A stretch of DNA of 64,000 nucleotides from Ulota crispa (taxonomy: Eukaryota; Streptophyta; Bryopsida; Orthotrichales; Orthotrichaceae). The notes under the pieces were generated by a model. That model had not been told where the DNA came from. It searched no databases and saw only the letters and a list, made by a program, of their open reading frames with translations. Numbering within the stretch: the first letter of the stretch is position 1; the number at the start of each line of letters is the position of its first letter. Both the position numbers and the translations under genes were made by a program. Where the stretch lies: the NCBI GenBank assembly GCA_963920765.1, contig OY987243.1, positions 32,487,060-32,551,059 of the forward strand, read 5' to 3'. Below are positions 47,291 to 60,000 of the stretch, piece after piece.

Positions 47291-48180
47291 GTATGATACA
47301 ATTCAAAGTGCACAAATATATATCCCATCAAAAAACAGCTTTCTTAACTCATGAAGTGATGTATCAAAATTTATTCTAAGAATTAAGCAAGGTAAATCTC
47401 ACAAAACTCCTACAATTAGAAATCAATATTATAGACTTTCAAGGGAAATATCTTGAGTAAATAATTGATTTTGCAATCCACAATTAAATTTAGAAAAAAA
47501 TCAAGTCATTCATTTAAGCTAGAGCCCTGGACATAAAGTTGTAGTCCTTAATTTTTTAAACTCCTCCCACACATTCAATTCTTCATCAAATTCAAGAGTG
47601 ATTACATATTTGAAAAGCTTGCTAGGGTGGAAAAATGTATTAGAATTTGAAAAGTAGATTGTTCTTATTTCATGCTTTTAATCCATACCAAACACGATTT
47701 TGCGCAAATACGTATGCCATATTTCTCAACTTTTACCAACATCATCAACTTCTTTGTCGCTTTTAAGAGCCTTTTAGAACTTGAAATTGTCTGAACTCAA
47801 GCAAGCTAGTTGTACATTGAGAATAGATTGAGAATACGTTGATGGTAAATTGTTGACAAATTTGTAGTGATTTTAGAAGTATCTAAATCACAATTGAATT
47901 TTTTTTTCAAATGGTTTTTTTTTCTAGCACTTATCCTAATTAGATTTAGGTTAAAACTTCACAAAAAAAATTCATTTTTGTAAGCTTTTCAAATATATAT
48001 TTAGTTTTAGATTTAGTAAAGTAATGATTGCGTGAGAAGGTTTTTAAAAAAGAACTACAACTTTCTGTCCAAGACTCTACTTTCATCCAAATTTTGACAA
48101 ATTGGATTTTTGCTCAGGCAATTTCATCTAGTTTCTCACGCAAATTTCTTAGTGTAATGGTAGACACAGAGGCCTTTTGA
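47291..48180. other. AT-rich intergenic DNA, nothing recognised
   Basis: No gene or paired element is visible. Confidence 0.35.
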
Positions 48181-48182
48181 GG

Positions 48183-48278
48183 TAACACCCTTAAGCGCTG
48201 GGGCCTATTGCCGCAGATACAAGGGCTCAGTGTATTCACCAGGGACGATTTTTGTCCCCAGCAACATTTAAGGGTTAA
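48183..48278. mobile_element. Tiny TTAA-ended foldback element (about 95 bp)
   Basis: The left end ACCCTTAAGCGCTGGGG and the right end CCCCAGCAACATTTAAGGGTTAA-type bases are imperfect inverted repeats. Only the right border has a clear TTAA (48275-48278). Confidence 0.4.
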
Positions 48279-48938
48279 GATTTAGGCAAAAAAAATCGCC
48301 AAGAAACTCAACTCCAAAAATTTAAATTTCAAGTGCGGGGTTCGGGTGAGTTCACACATAACATTGTTCACCCGACTCGATTCCTCTCTAGAATATGCCT
48401 CCCCATATACCTGGGAGAGGTTTTAGTTATAGATTCTTGAAAGTGATTGATTCTCTACTATTGCTAAAACCAACAAATGACATTTGCTGTGGAATCCACA
48501 GATTTGGGGAGCAAAAGGGAACCACCCAGTGAAGGTTAACAATGTTATGCACTCCACAGACCTCAGTGAAACAAGAATCCACGTGTGATGGAACCAGCAG
48601 AGAGCAAGCAAGAGGGCGACACGCGGAAGCGAGCGAAGCCAGGTCCACTTGTCTGGTAACAAGGCCACGACTGCATGGCTGTGCAACTCATCGCCACTGA
48701 TGACTGATGACCCAGAAAAGCTTCCCACCACAGACGGCAGGCACGTTTGTCTTGCAGTTCCCGGCGCTTATCACCTCATCTCATTGCAATTCGTAAGTTC
48801 TGCATCTCTCTCCCTTGAACCCCATTGCTCTCCACCACTGATCCACCACGCACTATTCACAATCAAGCTCCGTCTTGTCTCGGGCATTGCTCCGAATTAG
48901 TCACTGCCAAACGATACACGCACTGGTCTCGAGTACTG
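48279..48938 (+). promoter_or_regulatory. 5' flank of the short-chain dehydrogenase gene
   Basis: GC rises from about 48340 toward the start codon, and the sequence is free of repeats. No TATA box is convincing. An upstream in-frame ATG at 48825 would add 38 residues. Confidence 0.3.
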
Positions 48939-51851
48939 ATGTCTCTGCGCTTGGTTGCAGCCCGGCACTTGGCTGGATCCACGAATTCGCTCCCATTGTC
49001 GCACCGCACATTCTCGGCGGCCTCTCACTTGCGCACCTCGACAGGGAGCCCTTCCGACTTGGTTCGGTTATTTAGGGTTGGTGGTGGTGGTGCCGCAGGT
49101 CCCTCCGAGTGTGTGCAGAAGCAGCTCCCGCGCCGGTGCTTTGCCAGCATGGAGAACCAGCGGAAGCCGCAAATACAGGATACGCATCCCGGTAAGGAGC
49201 ATGAAATGGACCCCGCGCCCACCCACATGCGCTCCTCTTACAAACCTGCAGGAAAGCTTGAGGTATAACCCTCTCAATCTCACGTGGCATGATTTCGGGC
49301 ATGATTAGAATACTAGAGTAGCAAGTGTGCAGGATATTCCATAATGCCATGTTCGAGACAGTTATGTCACCTCAGCAAAATATCAGTGTTACTGTCATCG
49401 GTCATGCAGACTTTTTTTTAGGTCACACGATGGTAGGAGGCTCATGAATGGAGCATCTATGGGCTAAAACTTAAATTTTGGGGAGGTGATGCTTCTTGAA
49501 ATGTTTTTTTAGTAAATTTTCCTTGAAAGACAAGAGGAATTGGCATCTAACCCAAGTTGTTTCATATTTTTTGGAGCTTTGTGGAATTAGTTACAAAATT
49601 TTGAAGTGGAAAGGCCAGAGGGCTCTGAAATGGTGCACCTCCTCAAATGTACATTGCTTGAAGGGCTATGGAAAACAACATGTACAAGTGGAGTACATTT
49701 GAGGAGGTGCACCATGTTAGAGCCTGCACGCTTTAGAACCTCCTACCTTGATGTTAATGATATTGGCCACCAATTGTTTTGTGATTTTCTAGTGCCGAAT
49801 GGGGTGTGAAAACTTGGATTCGAGCTTTAAGTAAGTGGTTTGTCTGAGAAGTGCTGGTGTTTTTGAAGTGTCGATTAAAATGGGTGGGGTGATTGCAGGG
49901 GAAGGTTGCGTTGATTACAGGAGGGGATTCTGGGATTGGTCGAGCTGTGGCTCATCACTTTGTTCTGGAGGGAGCCACTGTGGCGTTTACCTATTTGCCA
50001 GGACCGGAGGACAAGGATGCCGACGATACTATTGATATTTTAAAGAAGGCACAGACGTCTAAGGCCGAAGATCCTCTGAAAATTGGAGTGGACCTTGGAT
50101 ATGATGAGAATTGCCAGAAGGTGGACCCACTATATGACCTTTATATCTTCTCAGTGTTGCACGTTGAAATGCTTGCAAACTCTTATAATATACTCCCAAC
50201 CAGGGCTCAGTCTCTCTCAGTCTTTCTTGTCTTACTTTTTAGGTTTTGGTTTTGGTATTGAGAAAGGAATCATTGTGACTTACAAGAGTCACCTGCATTG
50301 GGTTGGTGTGCAGGTAATCAGCGAGGTGGTGGAGAAGTACGGGCGAATTGACATTCTGGTAAACAATGCAGGAGAGCAGCACACCGTAGAGAACATGGAG
50401 GACTTGGGACCGGAGCAAGTAGAGCGGACTTTCAGAACTAATATTTTCTCCATGTTCTTCCTTGTCCGGTATGGTCAGCTTTTCATTATTTACTATAACC
50501 CCCTTCTGTGATGCGAGCCTGTTGGCTATCAAAGGTTGTGTTATCCATTTGTAAAGTCATTTTGGTAGAAGAAAGTTATGAATATCCGTCTTATTACTTT
50601 AAAACACCAGTTTTGTAGCATGTCAGTTTTCTGTTGGAAATCAAACACGATCAATCAGTTGTGTAAATCTCGAGGCACAGTGTAAACCCTCTTCTTGCAA
50701 TATCATTTAAAAAGAAGATAACATTAAGTTGTTATTGCTTCAAGTTTTAGATTGGAAGAAACAACAGACATATGTCTTCTTTTTTTAATGTTATTTCAAC
50801 AGTGGGTTTACAAGTGGGGCTTATTGTGAACTGTTCTTTTTATTTAAGACCGGAATTCACTCAACCTTTAACAACGACACACTCTAGAATTGCACCTTCT
50901 CTTTCTCTATACACATATCTTGAGAATTTATCAATTGAGTGCGCATGTGATTTGGCAATTTCTACTCATGTCAAGTTCTGAGTATATGCGTATGCATTTA
51001 GAACCCCATTTACCTGCTGAAAGTAGTTTTACTAATTAATGTTGCAAATAGACATTTCTCAACAGTTAAATCAACATGTATTTTTTATATTTTATTGAGT
51101 GACGTTGACGCTGTTTTTTTCTGTGAAACAGACATGCATTGCCACACATGAAAGACGGGAGTACTATTGTCAATTCCACTTCGGTGAATGCATTCAAGGG
51201 CAATGCAACACTGCTGGATTACACTGCAACCAAAGGAGCCATTATTGCTTTTACCCGAGGCTTGGCTCTGCAGCTTGTGAAGCGCGGAATTCGTGTCAAT
51301 GGTAAGTGCTGCACATCCACCCAACTTGTATAGAACCAAAAACACGTTATATTCGTTATATTCAGCCCTTTTTGCAGCTGAAGTTCCATACCTTTACGTG
51401 CTTGCTTATATGAATCAACAAGTTGGTTTCTACCGTATGTGACTCAAAACAGCAAGGGCTTGTTTTGAAACGGGCTTTCTAAGGATTAATTTACGAGACT
51501 TTTTGTGAAAATTGCAGCCGTGGCTCCGGGACCCGTGTGGACTCCTCTGATTCCCTCGTCCTTTTCTGCCGAGAAGACTGAGAAGTTTGGGAGTCAAGTT
51601 CCCATGGGACGTGCAGGAGAGCCTGCAGAAGTTGCCACTTCTTACGTATTCCTTGCCTCGGAAGACTCCTCTTACTTCACTGGCCAGTGCTTGCATCCCA
51701 ATGGTACGACACACTGCAACTCAACCGGGCTCTATTTTTTTTTCATTTTAAATCTTCTTACTTATTCTTTGTTGTCGATTTTGTCAAATTAGTACCTTAT
51801 TAAATGGTGCCAACTTGATTGTTTGCAGGTGGTTATATTGTGAATGCCTAA
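48939..51851 (+). CDS. Short-chain dehydrogenase/reductase, glucose and ribitol dehydrogenase-like
   Basis: An NAD(P)-dependent oxidoreductase close to the plant seed and stress proteins called glucose and ribitol dehydrogenase homologues. The true substrate is unknown. Exons are 48939-49262, 49899-50120, 50314-50468, 51132-51301, 51518-51703 and 51829-51851, joining in frame to 359 residues. The cofactor motif TGGDSGIG is at 115-122, NNAG at 199-202, and the catalytic Ser251, Tyr264 and Lys268 are in STSVNA and YTATK. The family hallmarks THPGKEHEMDP and GGYIVNA are present. The first 70 residues, rich in Arg, Ser and Ala with few acids, precede the usual family start (MENQ at 71) and look like an organelle-targeting peptide. 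The start at 48939 is chosen for that reason; 48825 upstream and Met71 are alternatives. All introns are GT-AG. Confidence 0.92.
49432..49747. mobile_element. Family C foldback element in intron 1 of the dehydrogenase gene
   Basis: The ends GGTAGGAGGCTC and GAACCTCCTACC are inverted. An internal hairpin has arms 49620-49651 and 49692-49723. The sequence is the reverse complement of the element at 1181-1483 over most of its length. Confidence 0.7.
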
Positions 51852-53909
51852 TCAACAAGGTTGCTCAAGTGGTTTTTTAGTGAAGACGTGTGTGTCAGAA
51901 AGCGAGAGAGAGAGAGAAAGTGGCAACTTCACAATTTTCGTTCACAGCATTTTGCTACAGACTTTGAAGTAGTGTCGGTATTGAAAGGAGCATTTGAATT
52001 TAGTCTATTTTTTATTTGAGTGCGGAGCCCAATGCTCTTGCCTTACTTTTGTCCATGAATCTGTTCAATGAAAACATCAGCAGCCAGCTTTTGGATTAGA
52101 ATTGGAAACTTTTCACAACTGTGTGTTGCTGCAATTTTGGAGATGGACTCGATCATGTGGGATTAATTGCTTTCTCTTAGATGATCAAGACTTCAGTCTT
52201 GTGGAGTGGTGAGGGTTATTTAGTTTTTGGAACAAGACTGGACAGAATTATCAGATTGAAGATTCGTTATTTGAAGCAAAAGTTTAAGCTTACGTGAAAA
52301 CTTAGCAAAGTGATCAAGAAGTTTCAATGAAAACTCAATTCTGCACCGCACTACAAAAGTTCCATCAGATCCAGTTTGTGAAACTCTTGTACAATGCCCT
52401 CCAATAAAGGCTGTCGCTCTCTTTTACCATTCAAAAAAATTAGCAGTGGGTGAAGATCAAGTAGTCTGAGGGCCCTTTAAAAATAGACGGAAATCTATAA
52501 ATGAGGCAGGTGTGGCGAGCACCTGTGGAGATGTTTAAACATTATTTCCAATTCTAAATCTGTTGTGCATGGCTCCATAACTCCGTCATTTCAACGCTTC
52601 ACCAACCCCAGTTCTCCAATACGGAGGCAGCAGGAAGTTGGCCAACCCAAACGAATGTTCGTATCAAGATACGGAATCTTCTAACTCGTAACTTACGCTT
52701 TGGCTCTAAGGAAGAGTCCAGTCACCCCAACTGAAGCCCAACTGGCACCCTCGTTGGCAACGGACATCCACCTGGAATGCCACGTGGACCCGGGGACCGA
52801 CCGGAAGCGGCAGTCCGCCGGGACACACCCTCCTCGTGGTACCAGAACCGGCGACCAAGCCGGATTCTCAAACCGGCACCTCTTACGCCGGATTTTCGGG
52901 CAGGGTTCGATTCCTGGGGCACCATCATCTCGCCGTCGCCGTCACCGATTTCACCGTCGTCGTCAAGCACACAGCTGCGCTCGCTTGCGTCCACTTTGCA
53001 CATGCCCGGACGGTGACCGGGCATCGAAATCACATTAAGTTATGCATTCCCCGTCCTCCGCTCTGTCTCTGCTCTGCCTAACTTACTGCCTAGGGCTCTC
53101 TCTCTGACTCTGTACTTCTGTAGCCGGGTGGAGCCAGGGCCCCCAGTTTGTACGAGGAATCCACCGTGACCGATTCAACCCTCGCTGTCGTCACATGGTG
53201 GCATCGATGTGCACTTTGGAATGCAACTTCTCGGGATGCAACTTTCGGGATGCAACTTTTCTATTCAGCAGAGAGAGAGAGAGCAGAGAGAGTAGAGAGT
53301 AGAGAGATAGACAAGGACTTTTCTCATCATTTCTGTATTAAGCTTATCTGGAGGGTGGGCCTCATCCAACTGACGCTGCCTGCCGGCTGACTAACTTAAC
53401 TTCCTGCGAGTTTATTCCTGCCAGCTGCACTGCACCAACTCCACATTAGCCCGTAGAAGCCGGTTACCACCCGGTGTGTCCCAACGTCGCGTGAAGTCTC
53501 CGTTACGGTGCGTCCTGTCAGACGTTTGCCGGAAAACAAGTTAGGCATCATTCGCAAGTTGGGCATCATTCGCAAGTTGGGCATCATTCGCAAATTGGGA
53601 TCAGGCGGTTACTCGAACATGCCTGCCTAGCTAGGGATACATGCATTCAACCTGAACGAAGTGGAAGTGTACGCGCTGCAAAAGCTTGACTGATCGAAGA
53701 AAAAGAGTATCAATACTTTTGTGCATTTCGATCACAGAACTAGCACACTATTGATTCATAGATTGATTGGTTATCAAGCGGCAATCGTAACTCTTGGAGT
53801 TGTACTCCCCGGTTTTGTTTCAAAGTGCTACGAGGTTAAGGAGCAGATCTTTAAGAGAGGTTGCCGTCGTCGCGGACTACTGTTTATAGGTTTGCTTTTA
53901 TGAGGGACG
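51852..53909 (+). promoter_or_regulatory. Intergenic region between the dehydrogenase and AFG1-like genes
   Basis: The first part is the 3' flank of the dehydrogenase. From 52700 to 53150 it is GC-rich and unique-looking, with open frames on both strands but no recognisable product. There is a GA-rich microsatellite (53267-53310) and an 18-base unit (GGCATCATTCGCAAGTTG) repeated three times at about 53543-53596. The AFG1 promoter should lie in the last few hundred bases; I see no certain core element. Confidence 0.35.
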
Positions 53910-54010
53910 ATGCGGGCGGTGGCGCGCGTGGTGCGCGCTCGAGGGCTACACCGGACGCGTCCACAAGCACAAGCAGTAGCAGTGTCCGTTGCGGAGCTTC
54001 TCCGCCATGA
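53900..54010 (+). CDS. Upstream reading frame overlapping the AFG1-like start
   Basis: An ATG ten bases before the AFG1 start opens a 36-codon frame (MRDDAGGG...) in another register, ending at 54008-54010 inside exon 1. If the mRNA starts above it, a scanning ribosome would meet this ATG first. Its context (CTTTTATGA) is weak, so leaky scanning to the main ATG is likely. Confidence 0.35.
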   Translation: MRDDAGGGARGARSRATPDASTSTSSSSVRCGASPP

Positions 54011-57000
54011 CAAGACTTCGCCATCTTCGCCTTGCTCATCCGAGCGGTGCCTCGCTGGATCTCTTTGGCCGCGGCAACGGCCGAGCTTGCAAGCGGTTGA
54101 TTCTTCTTCGTCTTCTTCGACTTCTTTCGCGACGCGGGGGTTAGCCTCTTCGTCCGTCCATGCTTCCGTTTCAGGTTAAGATTCCCACGCCCCACCCATC
54201 CAAAGGTGCCAGTTTTGAGCCTTGCCATCTTGTTTAAGTTTAGGGATTTGCTAGAGGCACACCCAAATTGCTAACGCCACACCCCGAGGTGTGCTATGAG
54301 CATGAAATGTGAGAATTTAATGCTGAATTTTATTGATTTGGATCAAAAGATTTGGTTTCACCTTTATCATTCTAAGGCTATATGTTCAAACAAAAATGGT
54401 TCTTGAATTTGAAACTAAAAATTTAGGATTTTTGAATTACTTCAAAGCAAAAGTACATAAAAAAAATTAGCAATGATTGAATGAATGATGGATCACTTGA
54501 ATACATTAAAAACAACAGCATTAAAATTCTCATATCGTATGCTTACAGGGGGTGTGACGTTAGCAACTTTAGGTGTGACTTTAGCATTTCCTTAAATTTA
54601 ATGTCAAAAAGTAGTAGTTCTGATGGGATGTTTTGTTGTGCTTTTCTCCTTTTTTGTGTGTGGTTTTAGGTGATGAGTATAAGGCCGGTCCGCTGGCTGA
54701 ATATGAGCGCCGAATTGCTGCTGGAGAGTTAAAGTCAGGTGACGAATTCCAGGTAATTTGGGTTTATCTGCTATGTTTAGTTATGTAAATCAGCAACACT
54801 TGCTAGTTAAACGGAATTGATGTCAAGGGATTGTATGTTGGCCGCACACCATCCATGTTGTTTTCTCTACTACTAAGGGCGGGAGAAACCTGGCAATGAT
54901 TTGAAAATGCAATGTATACCATCATATTGATGCCCACTCTTTTATAGAACGAATTTCCTCATGTCTAGAAATATGGCAAAAAATTGTGGCAATGTTTACA
55001 GAAGGATTCTAACTCCAAGGTTGCCGATTAGGGTTATTGAATTTCTCATTCCTCTCAAGATCATGCTTGAGATTGTAATGAGATTTGTATAGAGATATGT
55101 GTATATCATTTCACAGACTAGGGTTACGTTGGAGAGTCTGGGGATTCAAACGAGGCACGCAATGAATGACAGAAAACTGGGGGTCCTGCGTGGTGGAACT
55201 TCAGGAAAAGACGATGATGGTGCTTCAGGATTTATTTGAAAAGCTATTCAGGGATTCGTACGACATAGGGCTGGACAAGGACTCACCTCGTGCTTCACAA
55301 CGCAACAGGTGAACTCACAAACCGTCAAGTAACTCCCTTCACAGTAAAACCCAAGGCAGAGAATATGTCCGTAATTGCTAGTAACATGAACAAACAAGTT
55401 AGGTACCTGTTGTGCCAATGGAGGCAACATGAATATCAATAAGCAAATTCTGCAATAGCAATCCTATCACAAAATGTGGTCAATTTAAAAGTTTAAAGTA
55501 TGAACGACCGGTTAAGTCACAAATGTCATCAACCTGATTCAAAGTAACGTCTCATTGTAAACCGCTTTATGAAAGTACCCCTCTCTTCACTTTATACATG
55601 TATCCTGCTCTCCACTTTATGCAAGAGGATGAACAAGTCATTTGAAATTGCACCATGTCATTCTCTTAGCCAATCAAAATGAGCAGCTTCACGACTCTTG
55701 TGGTGGTTAATGAAAGTACAACAAGTCATTGAAAGTTACACCACAACACTCTCTCTTTAGAATGAGTGACTTCATCAAAACCCTAAACTGGAGGGATTCT
55801 TTTATATATATTGACAAGTGTACTGGTTAGAAGCAACAACACAAGAGGAATGTAAGAACAAAGAGAACTGACATACAGAGCTTTGCAGCGGAGGAGGCTG
55901 GCTGTTCAAGCACTTCATGTCGCCCACAAAAACTCCGTCGCCGCGAGGTCTTTATTTGTACGGAGGTGTTGGAACCGGGAAAACCATGCTCATGGACATG
56001 TTTTACGAACAACTGTAAAGCTCTTTTCTCTCTCTCCTCCGAACTTTCTTCTACCTCCACTCCTTGCCTTCACAAAAATTCGACTTTTAGCTCCACTCCT
56101 TGTCTTTACAAAGTTTCGAACAGAATGCCAGGTTTTGCTAATCAACAAAGTGTGCATTGTAAATGGCTTCCGTGACAGGCCTGAGACATGGAGGAAGCGG
56201 CGAATCCATTTCCATGATTTCATGCTGAGTGTCCATTCTCGTTTGCAGGTTGTGCTTAAACTCCTAACCAAGCTCTCCTACCATTTCTATATCTATAAGA
56301 AAAACTGGCCAAATTGACCAAATGTGTCCAAAATGACAAAAAAAACTTCCGTAGTGACAAATAAAAATGTCCAAATCAACATGTCCTAATCCACAGAAAA
56401 TGTTCTAATTGACACTGTTCCCTTGTAGTATATCAACGAGAGAGAAATATGAGCTAGATTTTGCTGCTTGTTTTCTAGAGCAGCAAATCATTTAAAACCT
56501 GCCATGCTAGCTCTAGTCGGCTTCAATTCTGAGAGCTGATTAAGTTGTGATTACAGTCAAGGTTTCGAATAATTGCTGTAACTTGGTTTTGAGATTCTGT
56601 GGGGGTGGTGATTTTGAATGCAGAGGAGCCGAGGCATGAAAGATCCTCTGGAGAAAGTTGCCGAGGAGATCATCGAAGAATCAATTTTGATATGTATCGA
56701 CGAGTTCATGGTTGATATCATTCTCCGTCCGGTTTTTTGTTTCAAGCCTGGTTTTTTGTTTCCTAGTCTTATTTCTACACCCTCTGTCCCCCTAAAAACG
56801 TCCAAAAAGCTATCTTGCAAAGGATTAACCATGTTTTTTAGTCTTTGTGCTAGTGACACATAGCATTCTAGAACCAATATACCATCTACCAAATGTATGC
56901 AAAATTTCCAGCTTTGATGTTGTTGTTTGGACACCCAATTTCCATGCAAAAAGTATCATATTTGTGCATGCTGCAGCCATTTCCTCATTATTGACGATTT

Positions 57001-60000
57001 AAAGATTAGTAGCAACAATGGTACCTCGTATGGGCAAGGCCAAGCTTGCTAGGAGAGGAATGCTCCCTAATTGCTTAACTTGTCCCCACGAGATCGTTGA
57101 ACATGGCAAACGCTTTCTTAGCGTTTGACATTAGCAAAAGGGAGCTTTTTAGTGGTTCAAGAAATGTGTCTGATTTGGACGTTTTTAGAGGGGACAGAGG
57201 AAGTACATAGTAATTTTAGTGCTTGTTGTGGGATTTTAGTCATCTAGATAAACTGAGGGTGACTCTGGGGGGTGGTGTAACAGGTTACAGATGTTGCAGA
57301 TGCTCTTATACTGAACCGACTTTTCGACCATCTTTTCAGAAAAGGAATTGTGAGCGTTTAACCAAATCCAAAGTAAAACTTTTCTTTTGTTTTGTATTAA
57401 AAATCACAATATTGAAAAGTTTTAATAAGGTGGAATGGAATTGATTTTTTTGTATAAGAAATGTGAACTTTTGCAGGTAATGGTATCAACTTCAAACAGG
57501 GCGCCTGAAAAGCTTTATGAAGGAGGCTTGCAACGGGCTCTTTTTCTACCGTTTATAGCAAAACTCAAAGTATGCAACAAGCTTACTTAAATGTGCTGGC
57601 GCATTTTGTTTATTTTTTATTACTTTTCAAGTTATAGAAGGTTTTATAGTTTTATTTTTATTTCTACCGATTTGTTGTTACTCTGGTTGATTGAATGTCT
57701 TTTTATTGAGGGGTTTTGCAGGAGCGATGTGTGGTCCATCAGATTGGTTCTGCCACGGATTATCGAAGATTGACCGCTGTAAGCTCTCAGTTGTTTAATT
57801 ATTCATTCAAGTGCTTTGTTAGTAACTGTATCAGCATGACTTTTATTTTGATTTATTTTTTGATTTGTTTCTTTCTGTTGTATGAACAGGCTGAGACTGG
57901 GTTTTATTTCATGGGTCCGGGAGCCTCTGAAACTTTGCGTAAGTTGTTTATTGCCGAGTTAGATGGAGAGGAAGCTAAGCCAGTGACTGTGGAAGTTATC
58001 ATGGGTAGAAAACTGAAGGTACGTTGATGAAAGAAAAACTCCCACAGCAATAAATTTGTTTCTTCAAAACAAACTTCAAAAACATCAAAATGATATGTTT
58101 TTTCTTTTTTTTCTGTTTATTTATTTTTATCTCTATTTTTATGTATTCAATTCTCTCATATGTGAACATGTGTGTGTGTGTGAGTATAGGTCCCTCTTGC
58201 AGGTGCAGGCTGTGCGTTGTTCCAGTTCCATGAGTTGTGTGAGATGCCATTGGGCGCTGCGGATTTCTTCGGACTCTTCAGTAAGTTTTTGTCCTCTTAT
58301 AAACAGATTTGAAATAACGCTCACAGAATGTTGATTTTGCAAGGGTTTAGCTCCTTAGAGCCGTTTTTAGATTGCAAATGTTGAATCAACACCCTTGAAG
58401 AAACAAGATATTTTATTGCAAAATAATTGGTTTAAAGGGCAAAATGAAGTGTCAAAACAAAGCCTTGAATTTTTTTAGCGAAACAATTGGTGGGACTTGG
58501 GAGCTTGAAGTTAGGTGTCCATTTTTGCGCTATCCAACTCTACATCAAAGTCCCACCTTCTTAGCACCCAAAACTTCCAAAATAGTGCTGCCACGTAGGC
58601 ATTTCAAACCAAACCGAGATGTGGGTTCTCGGGATACTGAGTCTGCCAAGCCTTGAGTTTCAGCTCTCAAATTCATTCAAATTCTGAAGTTTCAGTGGGA
58701 CTTGGTACCTGGGCGATAGTATGAACTGCCCCCTTTGTTAGGGCTAATTTTCATGCTAGTTCAAAATTGAAAAACTCAAAAACAACAAACAAGCTTGCAA
58801 TATAATAGTGTTTTTTGTTTCTAAGTTTTCTAATTCAGCTTGGAAGTTTGCTCTTTCTTACTGATTCCTTTGAATGCATCATCATCATCAAGTGGTCATA
58901 AACAGAATGAGTTATTTGAAGCGCGTTATCTCACCTCGCTATACACAATGCTGATTCAAATTCAGAACTTTTTCTTTAAAGTTTTACTTCAACCAAGTGG
59001 CCTTTACTTCGATCAAAAGCATCTTTATAGCTTAATCTTGTCAGCAGCACTGTCCAGTGTCTTGAACAAAGACTTGTTAAACCTACTCTGAACTTGCTAT
59101 TCTTATCTTGGATCTTCAACGTGATTGTCATTGCAACCTCGGGTTCCTCACCATTGCTAAAGAAGGAAAAAAACTAGGTTGAAAATTGTGTGGCATGGAT
59201 GCAGAAAAGTTCAACACTTTGGCCCTGGACAATGTCCCTATATTCGGTGCACACAACCGATCCGCTGCTTATCGATTTGTAACTCTTGTAGATGTAAGTA
59301 AACCTCTCAAAACTTGAATCCTACTTGAGACTAAACAATCCATTCTTGTGGCTTTTTGCCGTTTTGAGTGTTTGCCGTCCCTAAACCCTAAAACCTTCAG
59401 TCGTTTCCTAGATAAACCTTGCTCCCCACAATTTTGGAGAAGACACCTATGCACTTAACTATGTATCGTTTGGACAGTGTATGAACAAGTAATGCATTGT
59501 CCAAGTTTTTAGTACAGTAGTAGGATTCCTATCACATGCTTAGACAACCCTTGAACCACACAAGTATTGCATTGCAAGTATTCCGGTGACATTTCAATAC
59601 ATGGGAAACGAAACCCAGGATTAAGATTTAGGGTTAGGGTTTAAGGGTTGGGGTTAGGGTTTAGGGTTTAAGACGCTTTGCAAGTTTGAAGTAGCAGTGT
59701 AGCAACTTCTTCATTGATGTTGCGAGTTTTTGCTTCGTCTTCTTCTTCTTCTGTTTGTCGTTGAGGTTTTTGCCAAGGAATGTGGTAGTTGCTCTTTACA
59801 TATTTTGAAGGATTGGTGTGGTGGGGTATGCTTACAGGTGATGTATGAACACAGGGCACGGTTTATGTGCTCAGCCGAGGGGACACCAAAAGAGCTCTTC
59901 GAGAAAGTAATCACCCGAGGAGACGCTCCTCTCAAGACTGCCACTCGAATTAACCGCCTTGAAGACGCAGACTTGCTTGTGGATGACGAACTCGGATTTG

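Noticed and set aside
52895-52925. tRNA-like T arm (GGGTTCGATTCCTGG)
   Set aside because: The remaining arms of a tRNA could not be drawn upstream, and the stem is only four pairs.
55117-55244. Alternative AFG1 exon 3 beginning after the acceptor TTTCACAG at 55116
   Set aside because: The frame continues but has no similarity to the family. Starting at 55205 gives a gap-free match of 25 residues to plant homologues and correct phase into exon 4.
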